Of a stretch of 64,000 bases of DNA, positions 21,292 through 30,834 are shown in pieces. The stretch is taken from positions 52,510 to 116,509 of the forward strand of contig CBDCGJ010000070.1 in the NCBI GenBank assembly GCA_965216645.1. The letters run 5' to 3'. Position numbers and translations under genes: made by a program. The first letter of the stretch is position 1. Each line of letters starts with the position of its first letter. Below the pieces are notes generated by a model. It was not told the origin of the DNA and searched no databases. It saw only the letters and a program-made list of their open reading frames with translations. The DNA comes from CBDCGJ01 sp965216645. Its GTDB lineage: Bacteria > Pseudomonadota > Alphaproteobacteria > GCA-2731375.

Positions 21292-21956
21292 CTGACTGAC
21301 ACCAACGCGCGAACCGAGCTGGCGAGGTCGGACGGCCAATCCACGACGGCGACCGCACCGGCGGCGAGCAGGTCGGCTTTCGTATGGAACCCCCAAGCAA
21401 CGCCCAAAAACGGCACCGACGCGTTGCGGGCGAAGTCGGCGTCATGCGTGGTATCGCCGATCATCAGCGTTTCCGCCGGACCGCAGCCGACGTCCGCCAT
21501 CGCCAGGCGCAACATCGTAGGATCGGGTTTGCCAGGACTGACGTCGGCCGTCTGCAAGGTCGAAAACCGAGCATGCAAGACGTGATTGTCGAGCACCCAG
21601 TCCAGTCCCGGCCTGCCCTTCCCGGTTGCTATCCCGAGGCGAAAGCCGGCGGCCGCAAGCGAAGCCAAGCCGGGCTCGATACCCTCGAACAACGGCTCCA
21701 CGATACCTTCCGCCCGCGCGGCCTGCAGGTTAAACACATATTGTTCGGCGATATCCCGGCAATCGCCGGCCGAGAGCTTTGGGAAAAGCCGGGCCACCAT
21801 CACTTCCGACGGCAGGCCTATGAGATTGCAGATATCGGTCGCCGTCGCGGTCAGGCCCCGCACCGCCAATGCGGCCTGCATGGCGCGCGCGGCAGCAGCG
21901 CCCGAATCCGTGAGCGTGCCGTCGCAGTCGAATACCAGGAGCTTGAGTTGCGCCAC
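21288..21956 (-). CDS. HAD-superfamily (subclass IA) phosphatase
   Basis: The 222-residue protein has HAD motif I VFDCDGTLTDS with D10 and D12, motif II around LGIATGKGR, the lysine in SPGKPDPTML and motif IV GDTTHDADFA. It is close to phosphoglycolate phosphatase-like enzymes (Gph family); the substrate is unknown. It lies 14 bases downstream of the acyl-CoA ligase gene on the same strand. Confidence 0.9.
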   Translation of the reverse strand: MAQLKLLVFDCDGTLTDSGAAAARAMQAALAVRGLTATATDICNLIGLPSEVMVARLFPKLSAGDCRDIAEQYVFNLQAARAEGIVEPLFEGIEPGLASLAAAGFRLGIATGKGRPGLDWVLDNHVLHARFSTLQTADVSPGKPDPTMLRLAMADVGCGPAETLMIGDTTHDADFARNASVPFLGVAWGFHTKADLLAAGAVAVVDWPSDLASSVRALVSVS

Positions 21957-21970
21957 AGTCGCTCAGTGGC

Positions 21971-23533
21971 TCAGTTGACGCCTTTTTCCCGGCCTTCCCA
22001 AAACGGTTTGCGCAGTTCCGTCTTCAGGATCTTGCCGGCGCCGGACAGCGGCAGCGGCTCCTCGGAATAAGAGACGCTACGCGGACATTTGAAGCCGGCG
22101 ATCAACTTCTGACAATGCTCGATGATCTCCTGCTCGCTGGCCGATTGGCCTTCGCCCAGACGGACGATGGCATGCACCCGCTCCCCCCACTTTTCGTCCG
22201 GCACGCCGATGACGGCGCATTCGACCACGGCCGGATGTTGGTAGACGGCGTTTTCGACCTCGGCCGAATAGACGTTCTCGCCGCCGGAAATGATCATGTC
22301 CTTGACCCGGTCGACGATATAGATATAGCCGTCTTCGGTCATATAGGCACCGTCGCCCGTATGCATCCAACCGTCGATCAAGGCTTCCGCGGTTTGCTCC
22401 GGCTTGTTCCAGTAGCCGAGCATGATGTTCGGGCCGCGGGCGCAGAGCTGACCCACCTCGCCCCGGGGCACTTCGTTGTCGTCATCGTCGACGATTTTCA
22501 CCTCCACGGCATAGGCGGCGCGGCCGCAGGACTTGAACAATTCATTCTTCAGACCCTCGCCCTTATGGGCCTCCGGTCCGTTGAAGGAGATGATCGGGGC
22601 GGTTTCCGTCTGCCCGTACGCGTGGGTGAAGTTGGTGTCGGGCATGATCTCGAGGGCGCGGCGGATCACCGCTTCCGGCATCGGCGACGCGCCATAGGTC
22701 AGCTGCCGCATGGACGACAGATCATATTTTTCGACATCCGGGTGGTTGACCAACATGTTGATCATCGTCGGCACCAGCAGACCGTCGGTAATGCCCTGTT
22801 CCTGGATCGTCTTCATCACCAATACCGGTTCGAACGCCGGAATGAAGACATGGCGGCCGGCGACCGTGGTCACGCCGATGATCGAGAGACCGTCGGCGAT
22901 GTGGAACATCGGCGCGGCATGGATCCAGCGCATGCCCTGTTCGAACTTGATCGCCGGGATCACCTGCATGGCGTTCGATTGCAGGTTCTGATGGCTGAGC
23001 ATCACGCCTTTGGAGACGCCGGTGGTCCCGCCGGTATAGTAGATCGCAGCGAGATCGTCATAGCCGCAGCCGGCCTCGCCGATCGCGGCCGCGCTGTCGA
23101 TCAGATCGTCGTAGCGATGCATCCCCGCCGGGGTTTCGCCGTCACCGATATAGACGATCTCCCGCAAACTGGGCAGCTGCCCTTGCAACTGCGATAAAGC
23201 GCCGAGAAAATTGTCGTCGATGAACAGGAGCTCGCAGCCCGAGTCGTTCAGCCAGTAGGCGATTTCCGGCGGCGCCAGGCGGGTATTGATGGGCACGAAA
23301 ACCCCGCCGGCCCAAACCATCGCCCAGGAAAACTCATAGTAACGATCGCTGTTCAGCGCCAACACCGCACCGCGCCCGCCCTTCGCCAAGCCGAGATCGT
23401 TGCGGATGGCGCCGGCCAATTTGCTGATCCGCTCAGCGCATTGGCTGTAGGTCCAGACCCGGTCGCCATCGACGGTGGCGATTTCGTTTCCGGCCACTTG
23501 AACGGCACGATTGATACACTGCGTCAAATGCAT
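21971..23533 (-). CDS. Acyl-CoA synthetase (AMP-forming, long- or medium-chain)
   Basis: This 520-residue ANL-superfamily enzyme activates a carboxylic acid to acyl-AMP and then to acyl-CoA. It has the P-loop-like YTGGTTGVSKG (166-176), the AYGQTE motif, the hinge region DGWMHTGDGAYM and IVDRVKDMIISGGENVYS, and the C-terminal catalytic lysine in GAGKILKTELR. The sequence is most like fatty-acyl-CoA ligases. It begins a two-gene unit with the HAD phosphatase. No transport or beta-oxidation gene is adjacent. Confidence 0.9.
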   Translation of the reverse strand: MHLTQCINRAVQVAGNEIATVDGDRVWTYSQCAERISKLAGAIRNDLGLAKGGRGAVLALNSDRYYEFSWAMVWAGGVFVPINTRLAPPEIAYWLNDSGCELLFIDDNFLGALSQLQGQLPSLREIVYIGDGETPAGMHRYDDLIDSAAAIGEAGCGYDDLAAIYYTGGTTGVSKGVMLSHQNLQSNAMQVIPAIKFEQGMRWIHAAPMFHIADGLSIIGVTTVAGRHVFIPAFEPVLVMKTIQEQGITDGLLVPTMINMLVNHPDVEKYDLSSMRQLTYGASPMPEAVIRRALEIMPDTNFTHAYGQTETAPIISFNGPEAHKGEGLKNELFKSCGRAAYAVEVKIVDDDDNEVPRGEVGQLCARGPNIMLGYWNKPEQTAEALIDGWMHTGDGAYMTEDGYIYIVDRVKDMIISGGENVYSAEVENAVYQHPAVVECAVIGVPDEKWGERVHAIVRLGEGQSASEQEIIEHCQKLIAGFKCPRSVSYSEEPLPLSGAGKILKTELRKPFWEGREKGVN

Positions 23534-23603
23534 GAAAGATTCCCCTATTTTTGCCTTCCCGGTCTGTCCCGCTAGCCGTGTTTAGGCAGGGGAACAGCAT
23601 CGG

Positions 23604-24578
23604 TCAAGTAAATGAAATCGCATAATCGCTCGTCAAGAATCCGAAGCGTTCCATGGCGTCGAGGAAATGCGCGGCCGGCACCGCCTCGACCTGCAATCGC
23701 CCGCCGGCCGGATGCGGTAGATCGAGAGCATGGGCATGGAGATGAAGCTTTCTCGGCACCTCCAAACCCTCGGGAAAGGCCGCGCGGCCGCCATATTTTC
23801 CGTCGCCTAAAATCGGCACGCCGATCGCGGCGCAATGGACGCGCAGTTGATGGGTCCGCCCGGTCCAGGGTTGCAAGGCTAGCCAGCACACCCGATCGCC
23901 GGCCCGATCGATCACGCGATAATCGGTGACCGCCGTTTTGCCGGCGTCCGGATCGACCTGGACCCGCTCGCCGCCCTGACCAGACCGCTTGCCCAGGGGC
24001 GCGTCGACGGTACCTTCGTCCAAGGCCGGCGCCCCGGCGCAAAGCGCCCAATAGACCTTCCGCGCGGTCTTGTCGCGAAATGCGCGCGTCAGTGCCGCCG
24101 CCGCCTTGGCATGGCGCGCGAGCAGGAGAACGCCGCTGGTGTCTTTGTCCAGCCGATGCACCAACCGCGGCCGTTCCGCGGCGTCGAAGCGCAATCCGTC
24201 GAGCATGGCGTCCAAGTGATGGCGCGTGCCGCTACCCCCTTGAACCGCCAATCCCGGCGGCTTGTTGATCGCCAGCACCGCCGCGTCCTTATGGATCACG
24301 CAGGCCCGCAAGGCTTCGAGATCGTCCGCCGAAACGCGTGTCCTGGCCGGCTGCTTTTTGGCCGTCTGCTGCCGATCCAAGGGCGGAATTCGCAAAGATT
24401 GACCGGCATCGAGCCGAGTATTGGCCTTGACCCGCTTACCGTCGAGACGGATTTGCCCGGTACGGAGCAGCTTCTCCAATCGGCCATGGCTGAGGCCCGG
24501 ATAGCCGCGCTTGAACCAGCGGTCGAGCCGCATGCCGGCATCCGCTGCCGGCACGGTGACGGTTTTGACGCCGCTCAC
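23604..24578 (-). CDS. RluA-family 23S rRNA pseudouridine synthase
   Basis: The 324-residue protein has an N-terminal S4 RNA-binding domain (MRLDRWFKRGYPGLSHGRLEKLL) and a RluA catalytic domain with LVHRLDKDTSGVLLLA, catalytic Asp D144. RluC (U955, U2504 and U2580 of 23S rRNA) is the likely type because of the S4 domain. Its ATG overlaps the crcB stop, so it is the last gene of the degQ-rarA-crcB operon. Confidence 0.9.
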   Translation of the reverse strand: MSGVKTVTVPAADAGMRLDRWFKRGYPGLSHGRLEKLLRTGQIRLDGKRVKANTRLDAGQSLRIPPLDRQQTAKKQPARTRVSADDLEALRACVIHKDAAVLAINKPPGLAVQGGSGTRHHLDAMLDGLRFDAAERPRLVHRLDKDTSGVLLLARHAKAAAALTRAFRDKTARKVYWALCAGAPALDEGTVDAPLGKRSGQGGERVQVDPDAGKTAVTDYRVIDRAGDRVCWLALQPWTGRTHQLRVHCAAIGVPILGDGKYGGRAAFPEGLEVPRKLHLHAHALDLPHPAGGRLQVEAVPAAHFLDAMERFGFLTSDYAISFT

Positions 24579-24955
24579 GCCGCCACCTGCCGAACCAGCA
24601 GTAACGCCAGAAACAACGCACCGACGGACAGCACGACGCTGGTCACTACGTAAAGAAACGCCAGGCCCAACTCCCCCCGCTCATAGAGAACCATGGTGTC
24701 GAGCGAGAAGGTCGAAAAGGTGGTGAAAGCGCCGAGCACGCCGACGACCAAAAAGGCGCGGACTTCCAACCCAACGGACCATTTCAGCGCCATCAGCTCG
24801 ACCAGAAGACCGAGCAGGAAGGAGCCAAGGACATTCACCGTGAGCGTGCCGTACGGAAAACCGAGGCCGAGCCACTTGCTGACATTCGAGGCCAATGCGT
24901 AACGGGCAACGGCGCCCAAGGCACCGCCGGCGGCGATGGCGAACAGCAGTTTCAC
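24575..24955 (-). CDS. crcB: Fluoride ion channel CrcB
   Basis: With the GTG at 24955, which overlaps the rarA stop (GTGA), the protein has 126 residues, the norm for CrcB/Fluc. An upstream start 30 bases earlier would add ten residues inside rarA and is less likely. Features are GGALGAVARYAL at the N-terminus, the pore motif YGTLTVNVLGSFLLGLL with its key Asn, and GAFTTFSTFSLDT with the conserved Phe box. It forms a dual-topology dimer that exports fluoride. No fluoride riboswitch is visible; the gene sits inside an operon. Confidence 0.94.
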   Translation of the reverse strand: MKLLFAIAAGGALGAVARYALASNVSKWLGLGFPYGTLTVNVLGSFLLGLLVELMALKWSVGLEVRAFLVVGVLGAFTTFSTFSLDTMVLYERGELGLAFLYVVTSVVLSVGALFLALLLVRQVAA

Positions 24956-26256
24956 GCCGGCCGCTCCTGCCTCAGTTTGTTCCAATAGGCGAGCCGTTTG
25001 GAGATTTCCCGCTCGAACCCCCGCTCTGCGGGCCGGTAATAGCTCTCGCGCTTCATGTTTTCGGGAAAATATTGCTGGCCGGAGAACCCGTCGTCCGTGT
25101 CATGGTCGTATTCGTATCCGTCGCCATAGCCAAGATCCTTCATCAGCCGTGTCGGCGCGTTGAGGATATGTTTGGGCGGCATCAGCGATCCGGTCTCCTT
25201 CGCCGATCGGGTGGCTGCGCCGAAGGCTTTGTAGGCGGCATTCGACTTCGGCGCCGTGGCGAGGTAGATCACCGCCTGCGCGATCGCCAATTCGCCTTCC
25301 GGTGTGCCCAGAAAGTCGTAGGTATCCTTGGCCGCGAGCGCCTGCACCACCGCTTGCGGATCGGCCAGGCCGACATCCTCGACGGCGAAGCGAACCAGGC
25401 GGCGGGTGATGTAGAGCGGCTCCTCCCCCGCCACCAGCATCCGGGCGAGCCAGTAGAGCGCGGCATCCACGTCAGAGCCGCGCAACGACTTATGCAGCGC
25501 GGAAATCAGGTTGTAATGGCCGTCCTGCCCCTTGTCGTAGACCGGCGCGCGGCGTTGGACCAGCTTGGTCAGAGCGGCGATGTCCAGTGCTTCCTTCTGT
25601 TTTAGGGTCAGCAATTCTTCGGCCATGTTGAGTAGAAACCGGCCATCGCCGTCGGCCATGCCAATCAAAGCTTCCCGGGCATCGTCTTCGAGCGGGAGAG
25701 GTCGACGCTCTGCTTCCTCTGCCCGACGGATCAGTTCGCCAAGCGCCGCCTCGTCCAACCGGTTCAACACCAGGACCTGGCACCGGGACAACAACGCCGC
25801 GTTCAATTCGAAGGATGGGTTTTCCGTGGTCGCGCCAACCAGAGTGATCGTGCCGTCTTCCACATAAGGCAGAAAACCGTCCTGCTGCGCCCGGTTGAAG
25901 CGGTGAATCTCATCGACGAACAATAGCGTGGCGATGCCGTCCCTGCGCCGCTGCTTCGCCGCCTCAAAGGCTTTACGCAAGTCCGCGACACCGGAAAACA
26001 CGGCGGACAGCTGTTCGAAATGCATCCCCACCCGTTCCGCCAACAGGCGGGAAATCGTCGTCTTGCCGCTGCCCGGCGGTCCCCAAAAGATGCAGGAAGC
26101 GATGCGTCCGGCCTCCAGCATCCGGGTGACCGGACCGTCCGGCCCCAGCAACTGGTCTTGCCCGACCACATCGTCCAGGCTCGCGGGCCGCAGGCGGTCG
26201 GCGAGCGGACGTTCGGGACCTTGGTCGAGGCCGGCGGCTTCGAACAGGCTACTCAC
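24952..26256 (-). CDS. rarA: Replication-associated recombination protein RarA (MgsA)
   Basis: The 434-residue AAA+ clamp-loader-like ATPase acts at stalled forks. It shows the N-terminal RLRPASLDDVVGQDQLLGP, Walker A GPPGSGKTT (59-67), Walker B TLLFVDEIHRFN, sensor motif VGATTENPSFELN, and the C-terminal MgsA domain (YDFLGTPEGELAIAQAVIYLATAPKSNA). Its start overlaps the degQ end by 8 bases and its stop overlaps crcB. Confidence 0.95.
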   Translation of the reverse strand: MSSLFEAAGLDQGPERPLADRLRPASLDDVVGQDQLLGPDGPVTRMLEAGRIASCIFWGPPGSGKTTISRLLAERVGMHFEQLSAVFSGVADLRKAFEAAKQRRRDGIATLLFVDEIHRFNRAQQDGFLPYVEDGTITLVGATTENPSFELNAALLSRCQVLVLNRLDEAALGELIRRAEEAERRPLPLEDDAREALIGMADGDGRFLLNMAEELLTLKQKEALDIAALTKLVQRRAPVYDKGQDGHYNLISALHKSLRGSDVDAALYWLARMLVAGEEPLYITRRLVRFAVEDVGLADPQAVVQALAAKDTYDFLGTPEGELAIAQAVIYLATAPKSNAAYKAFGAATRSAKETGSLMPPKHILNAPTRLMKDLGYGDGYEYDHDTDDGFSGQQYFPENMKRESYYRPAERGFEREISKRLAYWNKLRQERPA

Positions 26257-27658
26257 GGTTGACGTCCGCGCTCAATACCCGTTGGCCGCGGCGGATCTGG
26301 ATGCGCCAGCGACGACGATCACCGGCGAGCAATCGTTGCAAGGTCGCGACATCGGCAATCTCCTCGCCATTCAATCGCAATAGCACGTCGCCTTTCTTTA
26401 ATCGCAGCTTGGCGGCTTCGCTACGGGTACGCAGGCGAGTGATGACGACCCCGCCTTTGAACGGATCGAATCCCATTTCCTCCGCCAGAGCCGGCGACAG
26501 ATTGGCGACTTCCGCGCCAGCCAGGGGATGACGTCCGGTCAATTCGGTCAGATTTCGTGCCGGCAATTCCGGCGCTTGCAGGAGCGCCACTCGAACCGGT
26601 CTGCGCTCGCCGTTCCGCAGAACGTTCAGCAACGTCTCGCCGCCGATCATCTTGGTACCGACGCGATATCGAAAGCCGTCTTCGTCGTCGATGCGTTGGC
26701 CGTCGATGGTGAGGATCATGTCGCCGACTTTGATCCCCGCCTTATCCGCCGGTCCTTTCGGATAGACCGTTCGAACGATCACGCCTTCCGGCCGTTTCCG
26801 CCCCATGGACGAGGCGATCTCCTGAGTCACCGGTTGCGTGGCGATACCGAGCCAGGGCCGCTGCACGAAACTGGCGCCGGCTCGAGCACTCTGCAACACC
26901 ACCCTGACCATGTTCGCCGGCACCGCGAAGCCGATCCCGTGGGAGCCGCCGCTGCCGGAAAAGATGGCCGTGTTGACGCCAACCAACCGGCCTTTCATGT
27001 CAACCAAAGCGCCGCCCGAATTGCCCGGATTGATCGCCGCATCGGTCTGAATGAAAGACTGGAAATCCGTAATACCGACGCTCGTGCGAGCAAGAGCGGA
27101 CACGATCCCGTTGGTGACGGTCTGCCCGACATTAAAGGGATTGCCGATCGCCAGCACCAAATCGCCGACTTGCAGTTTGTCGGAATCGGCCAATCGCAAG
27201 GCCGGCAGCTTACGCCCCCCGACATCGACCTTCAACACCGCCAAATCGGTACTTTCGTCCTCCAGCACCAGTTTGGCGGTGAATTCGGAACGGTCGGTCA
27301 GCGCCACCTTGATCGTCTCCGCCCCCTTGATCACATGATAATTCGTGACGATCAGGCCCTTATTGTCGACGATCACGCCCGAACCGAGCGAATGCTGCGG
27401 CTTCGCCTTCGGCCCGACGCCGAACCGCTCGCCGAAAAACCGGCGAAAAAACGGATCGTCGAAAAGCGGAGAACTGAGCTGCTGCTGCGGTTTGCGCTTG
27501 GTGTGGATATTGACCACCGCGGGTGCCGCCCTTTTTACCAAGGGCGCAAAACTCAAGTGGATCTGGTGCTGGTTTTCCGGGATGGCGCGGTGTTTATCCG
27601 CCGCTGCGGGAAAAACCAATAGCATCAAGGCCGGTATCAGTGCGAAACACTTCATCAT
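26249..27658 (-). CDS. degQ: Periplasmic Do/DegQ-family serine protease
   Basis: The 469-residue protein has a signal peptide (MMKCFALIPALMLLVFPAAA, cleavage near 20), a trypsin-like domain with catalytic triad H108 (TNYHVI), D138 (STDLAVLK) and S214 (GNSGGAL), and two PDZ domains from about residue 270. It degrades or refolds misfolded envelope proteins. It is the first gene of degQ-rarA-crcB-rluA and starts about 93 bases beyond the rplQ stop, after the terminator that closes the ribosomal block. No sigmaE-type promoter was identified. Confidence 0.92.
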   Translation of the reverse strand: MMKCFALIPALMLLVFPAAADKHRAIPENQHQIHLSFAPLVKRAAPAVVNIHTKRKPQQQLSSPLFDDPFFRRFFGERFGVGPKAKPQHSLGSGVIVDNKGLIVTNYHVIKGAETIKVALTDRSEFTAKLVLEDESTDLAVLKVDVGGRKLPALRLADSDKLQVGDLVLAIGNPFNVGQTVTNGIVSALARTSVGITDFQSFIQTDAAINPGNSGGALVDMKGRLVGVNTAIFSGSGGSHGIGFAVPANMVRVVLQSARAGASFVQRPWLGIATQPVTQEIASSMGRKRPEGVIVRTVYPKGPADKAGIKVGDMILTIDGQRIDDEDGFRYRVGTKMIGGETLLNVLRNGERRPVRVALLQAPELPARNLTELTGRHPLAGAEVANLSPALAEEMGFDPFKGGVVITRLRTRSEAAKLRLKKGDVLLRLNGEEIADVATLQRLLAGDRRRWRIQIRRGQRVLSADVNRE

Positions 27659-27694
27659 GACCGCCTCACTTTAGCATGTTAGCCTACCGCAACG

Positions 27695-27722
27695 AAAAAA
27701 GGGCGGATTGTCGCCCGCCCTT
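27695..27722 (-). terminator. Intrinsic terminator after rplQ
   Basis: On the minus strand, AAGGGCGG (27722-27715) pairs with CCGCCCTT (27706-27699) across an 8-base loop and is followed by a run of Ts (27700-27695). It lies 28 bases after the rplQ stop and closes the long ribosomal-protein block. Confidence 0.85.
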
Positions 27723-27750
27723 CCCTCGAAACTCGATTGGCCCAATCGAC

Positions 27751-28176
27751 CTACGCGGCCTCTTCGGCCTCGTCCTCTTCGCCCGGCGCCGGTCCCGAAT
27801 CCTGCCCCTTGGCGTCCGGGTCCCGGTCGATCAACTCAATGACCGCCATTGGCGCGCAATCGCCGTAACGATGGTTGGCCTTGATAATCCGGCAATATCC
27901 GCCCTGGCGATCTTCGTAGCGTTCGGCCAGATCGCCGAAAAGTTTCTGGACCATCGCCTTGTCTTGTATCTGGCTTATTGCCTGACGCCGGGCGTGCAGA
28001 TCCCCGCGCTTGCCCAGGGTAATCAGCTTTTCGACGATGGGACGCAGCTCCTTCGCTTTCGGCAGCGTGGTCTTGATCTGCTCATGCTTGATCAAGGCCG
28101 CCGCCATATTGGCGAACATCGCCTTGCGGTGGGGACTGGTCCGATTGAGTTTGCGGCCGCCTTTTCTGTGTCGCAT
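27751..28176 (-). CDS. rplQ: 50S ribosomal protein L17
   Basis: L17 is 141 residues and starts MRHRKGGRKLNRTSPHRKAM, a family hallmark. It has an acidic C-terminal tail (APGEEDEAEEAA) common in alphaproteobacteria. It is the last gene of the alpha operon, 31 bases after rpoA and just before the terminator. Confidence 0.97.
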   Translation of the reverse strand: MRHRKGGRKLNRTSPHRKAMFANMAAALIKHEQIKTTLPKAKELRPIVEKLITLGKRGDLHARRQAISQIQDKAMVQKLFGDLAERYEDRQGGYCRIIKANHRYGDCAPMAVIELIDRDPDAKGQDSGPAPGEEDEAEEAA

Positions 28177-28207
28177 CCTCGTTGCTCCTTCTGCTTCCGC
28201 CCGAAAC

Positions 28208-29242
28208 TTAGATTTCAGCTTCGAGCTGTTTGGCCAATTCCTCGATATTCTCGGGCGGCCATTCGTTTACTTCCATGCCGAGATGCAGGCCCATCTGGGT
28301 CAGCACTTCCTTGATCTCATTCAACGACTTACGGCCGAAATTCGGCGTACGCAGCATCTCGCCTTCGGTTTTCTGTACCAGATCGCCGATATAGATGATG
28401 TTGTCGTTCTTCAGGCAATTCGCGGAGCGTACGGAAAGCTCCAGCTCGTCGACCTTGCGCAGAAGATTGCGATTGAATTTCGGCGCTTCCGGCTCGGCCA
28501 CTTCCTTCTCGTCCTGCGGCTCTTCGAAGTTGATGAAAAGCTGCAGCTGATCCTGAAGAATCCGCGCGGCGAAGGCGATGGCGTCCTCCGGCCGGACCGT
28601 GCCATTGGTTTCGATATCCATGGTCAGTTTGTCGTAGTCGAGCTTCTGCCCTTCGCGGGTGTTCTCGACCCGATAGGCGACCTTACGGACCGGACCGAAA
28701 ATGGCGTCGACCGGGATCAGACCGATCGGGCTGTCCTCCTCCCGATTGCGTTCCGCCGGCACATACCCCTTCCCGGTATCGACCGTCATTTCCATGTTGA
28801 TCTTGGCGCCGACATCGAGATGGCAAATCACCAGTTCGGGGTTCATAATTTCCAAATCCGGGCCAGTGACGATTTGACTCGCCGTAACCTCGCCCGGTCC
28901 GTCGGCGGAGAGGGACATGCGCTTCTCGCCTTCGGAGTGGGCTTTTACCGCCAAGCCTTTGATGTTCAAGACAATATCCGTCACATCTTCGCGTACGCCG
29001 GAAATCGAGGAAAACTCGTGCAGCACACCGTCGATCTGGATCGAGGTGACCGCCGCGCCGTACAGCGACGACAGCAGAATGCGCCGCAGCGCGTTGCCCA
29101 AGGTCAGGCCGAAACCGCGCTCCAGCGGCTCCGCGACGATGGTGGCGCGGCTGTTTTCGTCATGCTCGGAGGAAACCTGCAAGCCCGTCGGCTTGATCAG
29201 TTCTTGCCAATTGTTTTGAATCACGTCTCGGACCTCTTGCAC
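28208..29242 (-). CDS. rpoA: RNA polymerase alpha subunit
   Basis: RpoA (344 residues) nucleates core enzyme assembly and contacts activators and UP elements. The N-terminal domain holds LERGFGLTLGNALRRILLSSL and the assembly loops. The C-terminal domain holds LELSVRSANCLKNDNI and TPNFGRKSLNEIKEVL, the helix-hairpin-helix that binds DNA. The length is normal for alphaproteobacteria. It sits between rpsK and rplQ; unlike in enterics, rpsD is not in this operon. Confidence 0.98.
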   Translation of the reverse strand: MQEVRDVIQNNWQELIKPTGLQVSSEHDENSRATIVAEPLERGFGLTLGNALRRILLSSLYGAAVTSIQIDGVLHEFSSISGVREDVTDIVLNIKGLAVKAHSEGEKRMSLSADGPGEVTASQIVTGPDLEIMNPELVICHLDVGAKINMEMTVDTGKGYVPAERNREEDSPIGLIPVDAIFGPVRKVAYRVENTREGQKLDYDKLTMDIETNGTVRPEDAIAFAARILQDQLQLFINFEEPQDEKEVAEPEAPKFNRNLLRKVDELELSVRSANCLKNDNIIYIGDLVQKTEGEMLRTPNFGRKSLNEIKEVLTQMGLHLGMEVNEWPPENIEELAKQLEAEI

Positions 29243-29305
29243 GGAACCCGGTCGGGTTCGTTGTTCAAATTCGTTTACGGGTCGCCGATCGGGCGGCGGC
29301 GGTTT

Positions 29306-29698
29306 TTAAACGCGGCGGCGTTTCGGCGGCCGGCAACCATTATGCGGGATCGGCGTCACATCCTTGATCGACGTCACGGTGAAACCGGAGGCCTGCAGCG
29401 CCCGAAGCGCGCTTTCCCGCCCGGATCCGGGCCCGCGCACCAACACTTCCAACGTCTTCACGCCATGCTCCTGCGCCTTCTTGCCGGCGTCTTCCGCCGC
29501 CAACTGCGCGGCATAAGGCGTCGATTTGCGGGAACCTTTGAAACCCATGGCGCCGGCCGTCGACCAGGAGATCACATTTCCCTGGACATCGGTGATCGTG
29601 ACCATGGTGTTGTTGAAACTCGCGCTGACATGGGCAATGCCGTTGGTGATGTTCTTGCGCTCGCGGCGGCGGACGCGGGTGGTTCTTTCCTTGGCCAT
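29306..29698 (-). CDS. rpsK: 30S ribosomal protein S11
   Basis: S11 (130 residues) is a platform protein of the small subunit. The C-terminal segment TPIPHNGCRPPKRRRV and the central GFKGSRKSTPYAAQ are diagnostic. It lies 12 bases after rpsM and 63 before rpoA. Confidence 0.98.
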   Translation of the reverse strand: MAKERTTRVRRRERKNITNGIAHVSASFNNTMVTITDVQGNVISWSTAGAMGFKGSRKSTPYAAQLAAEDAGKKAQEHGVKTLEVLVRGPGSGRESALRALQASGFTVTSIKDVTPIPHNGCRPPKRRRV

Positions 29699-29710
29699 CG
29701 GATTGCTTCC

Positions 29711-30079
29711 TTACTTTTTCTTGCCGGCGATCGGTTTGGCCGGTCCCTTGCGGGTGCGGGCGTTGGTATGGGTCCGCTGACCGCGGACCGGCAGACCCTT
29801 GCGGTGACGGACGCCGCGATAGCAGCCCAAATCCATCAAGCGCTTGATATTCATAGCGGTTTCGCGACGAAGATCGCCTTCCACCAGATAGTCGGCGTCA
29901 ATGACCTCACGGATTTGGATGACCTCCTGATCGGTCAGGTCGTTGACTCGTCGCTCGCTCGGGATGCCGATACGTTCGCAGATTTGCTCCGCGTTATAGC
30001 GTCCGATACCGTGAATGTAGGTCAACGCGATCGAGACGCGTTTGTTCGTCGGAATGTTTACGCCGGCAATACGTGCCAC
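29711..30079 (-). CDS. rpsM: 30S ribosomal protein S13
   Basis: S13 (122 residues) lies in the head of the small subunit and contacts P-site tRNA. It begins MARIAGVNIPTNKRV and ends with the basic RTHTNARTRKGPAKP tail. It is the first gene of the alpha operon. A candidate promoter and inverted repeat occupy the 108 bases upstream, after adk. Confidence 0.98.
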   Translation of the reverse strand: MARIAGVNIPTNKRVSIALTYIHGIGRYNAEQICERIGIPSERRVNDLTDQEVIQIREVIDADYLVEGDLRRETAMNIKRLMDLGCYRGVRHRKGLPVRGQRTHTNARTRKGPAKPIAGKKK

Positions 30080-30137
30080 GCCAATTCTCCTCGTTCAATC
30101 CGCCCGGACGCCAGGCCCGACGGTTGCCATCGTTTGC

Positions 30138-30183
30138 TGAAGGTAAGGCCGCGAGTTATGCGGATTTTTACCTTCAAAGTCAA
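30138..30183 (-). promoter_or_regulatory. Candidate rpsM promoter overlapped by an inverted repeat
   Basis: On the minus strand TTGACT (30183-30178), 17 bases, then CATAAC (30160-30155) resembles a sigma70 promoter for rpsM. The spacer and -10 lie within a nested inverted repeat: TGAAGGTAA (30176-30168) with TTACCTTCA (30146-30138), and inner CCGC/GCGG arms (30163-30160 and 30152-30149). The repeat could be an operator or an RNA hairpin; there is no U-run, so it is not an intrinsic terminator. Confidence 0.45.
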
Positions 30184-30187
30184 CTTT

Positions 30188-30834
30188 TTATGCGGCCCTC
30201 AGCAGGTTCGCCAACGCCGCGGTGACATCGTCGATGTCGTCCATGCCATCGACCTGTTTCAGCAGGTCCTTATCCCGGTAATAGGGTAATAACGGGGCGG
30301 TCTGGGCATGGTATTGGCTGAGCCGCTCCCGCACCGTTTCCTCGTTGTCGTCGGCCCGCCGGGAAAACTCGGAACCGCCGCATTCGTCGCAGATATTCTC
30401 TTTCTTCGGGAGCAAATAGCGGTCGTGATAACCATGGCCGCAATTCGCGCAGGTGAACCGGCCGGTGATCCGGTCCACGAGAATATCATCGTTGACGGTG
30501 ATTTCGATCACGGAATCGAGGGCGATCCCCTTCTCCGCCAGCATTTTGTCCAAGCCTTCAGCCTGCGCCACGTTGCGGGGGAAGCCGTCCAGGATAAAGC
30601 CATTGGCGCAGTCCCGATCGTCGATCCGGTCGGCGATGATGCCGATGACGATATCGTCCGAAACCAGTTCGCCTCGCTCCATCACTTCCTTGGCCTGCTT
30701 GCCGACCTCCGTTCCTGCCTTGACCGCCGCCCGCAGCATTTCGCCGGTGGACAATTGCACGATATTGAACTGATCTTCCAACCGCTGCGCCTGTGTGCCC
30801 TTGCCGGCGCCGGGTGGACCTAAAAGAATTAATC

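Noticed and set aside
24955..24985. Longer CrcB start inside rarA
   Set aside because: The GTG at 24955 overlaps the rarA stop, gives the normal family length and begins at the conserved N-terminus.
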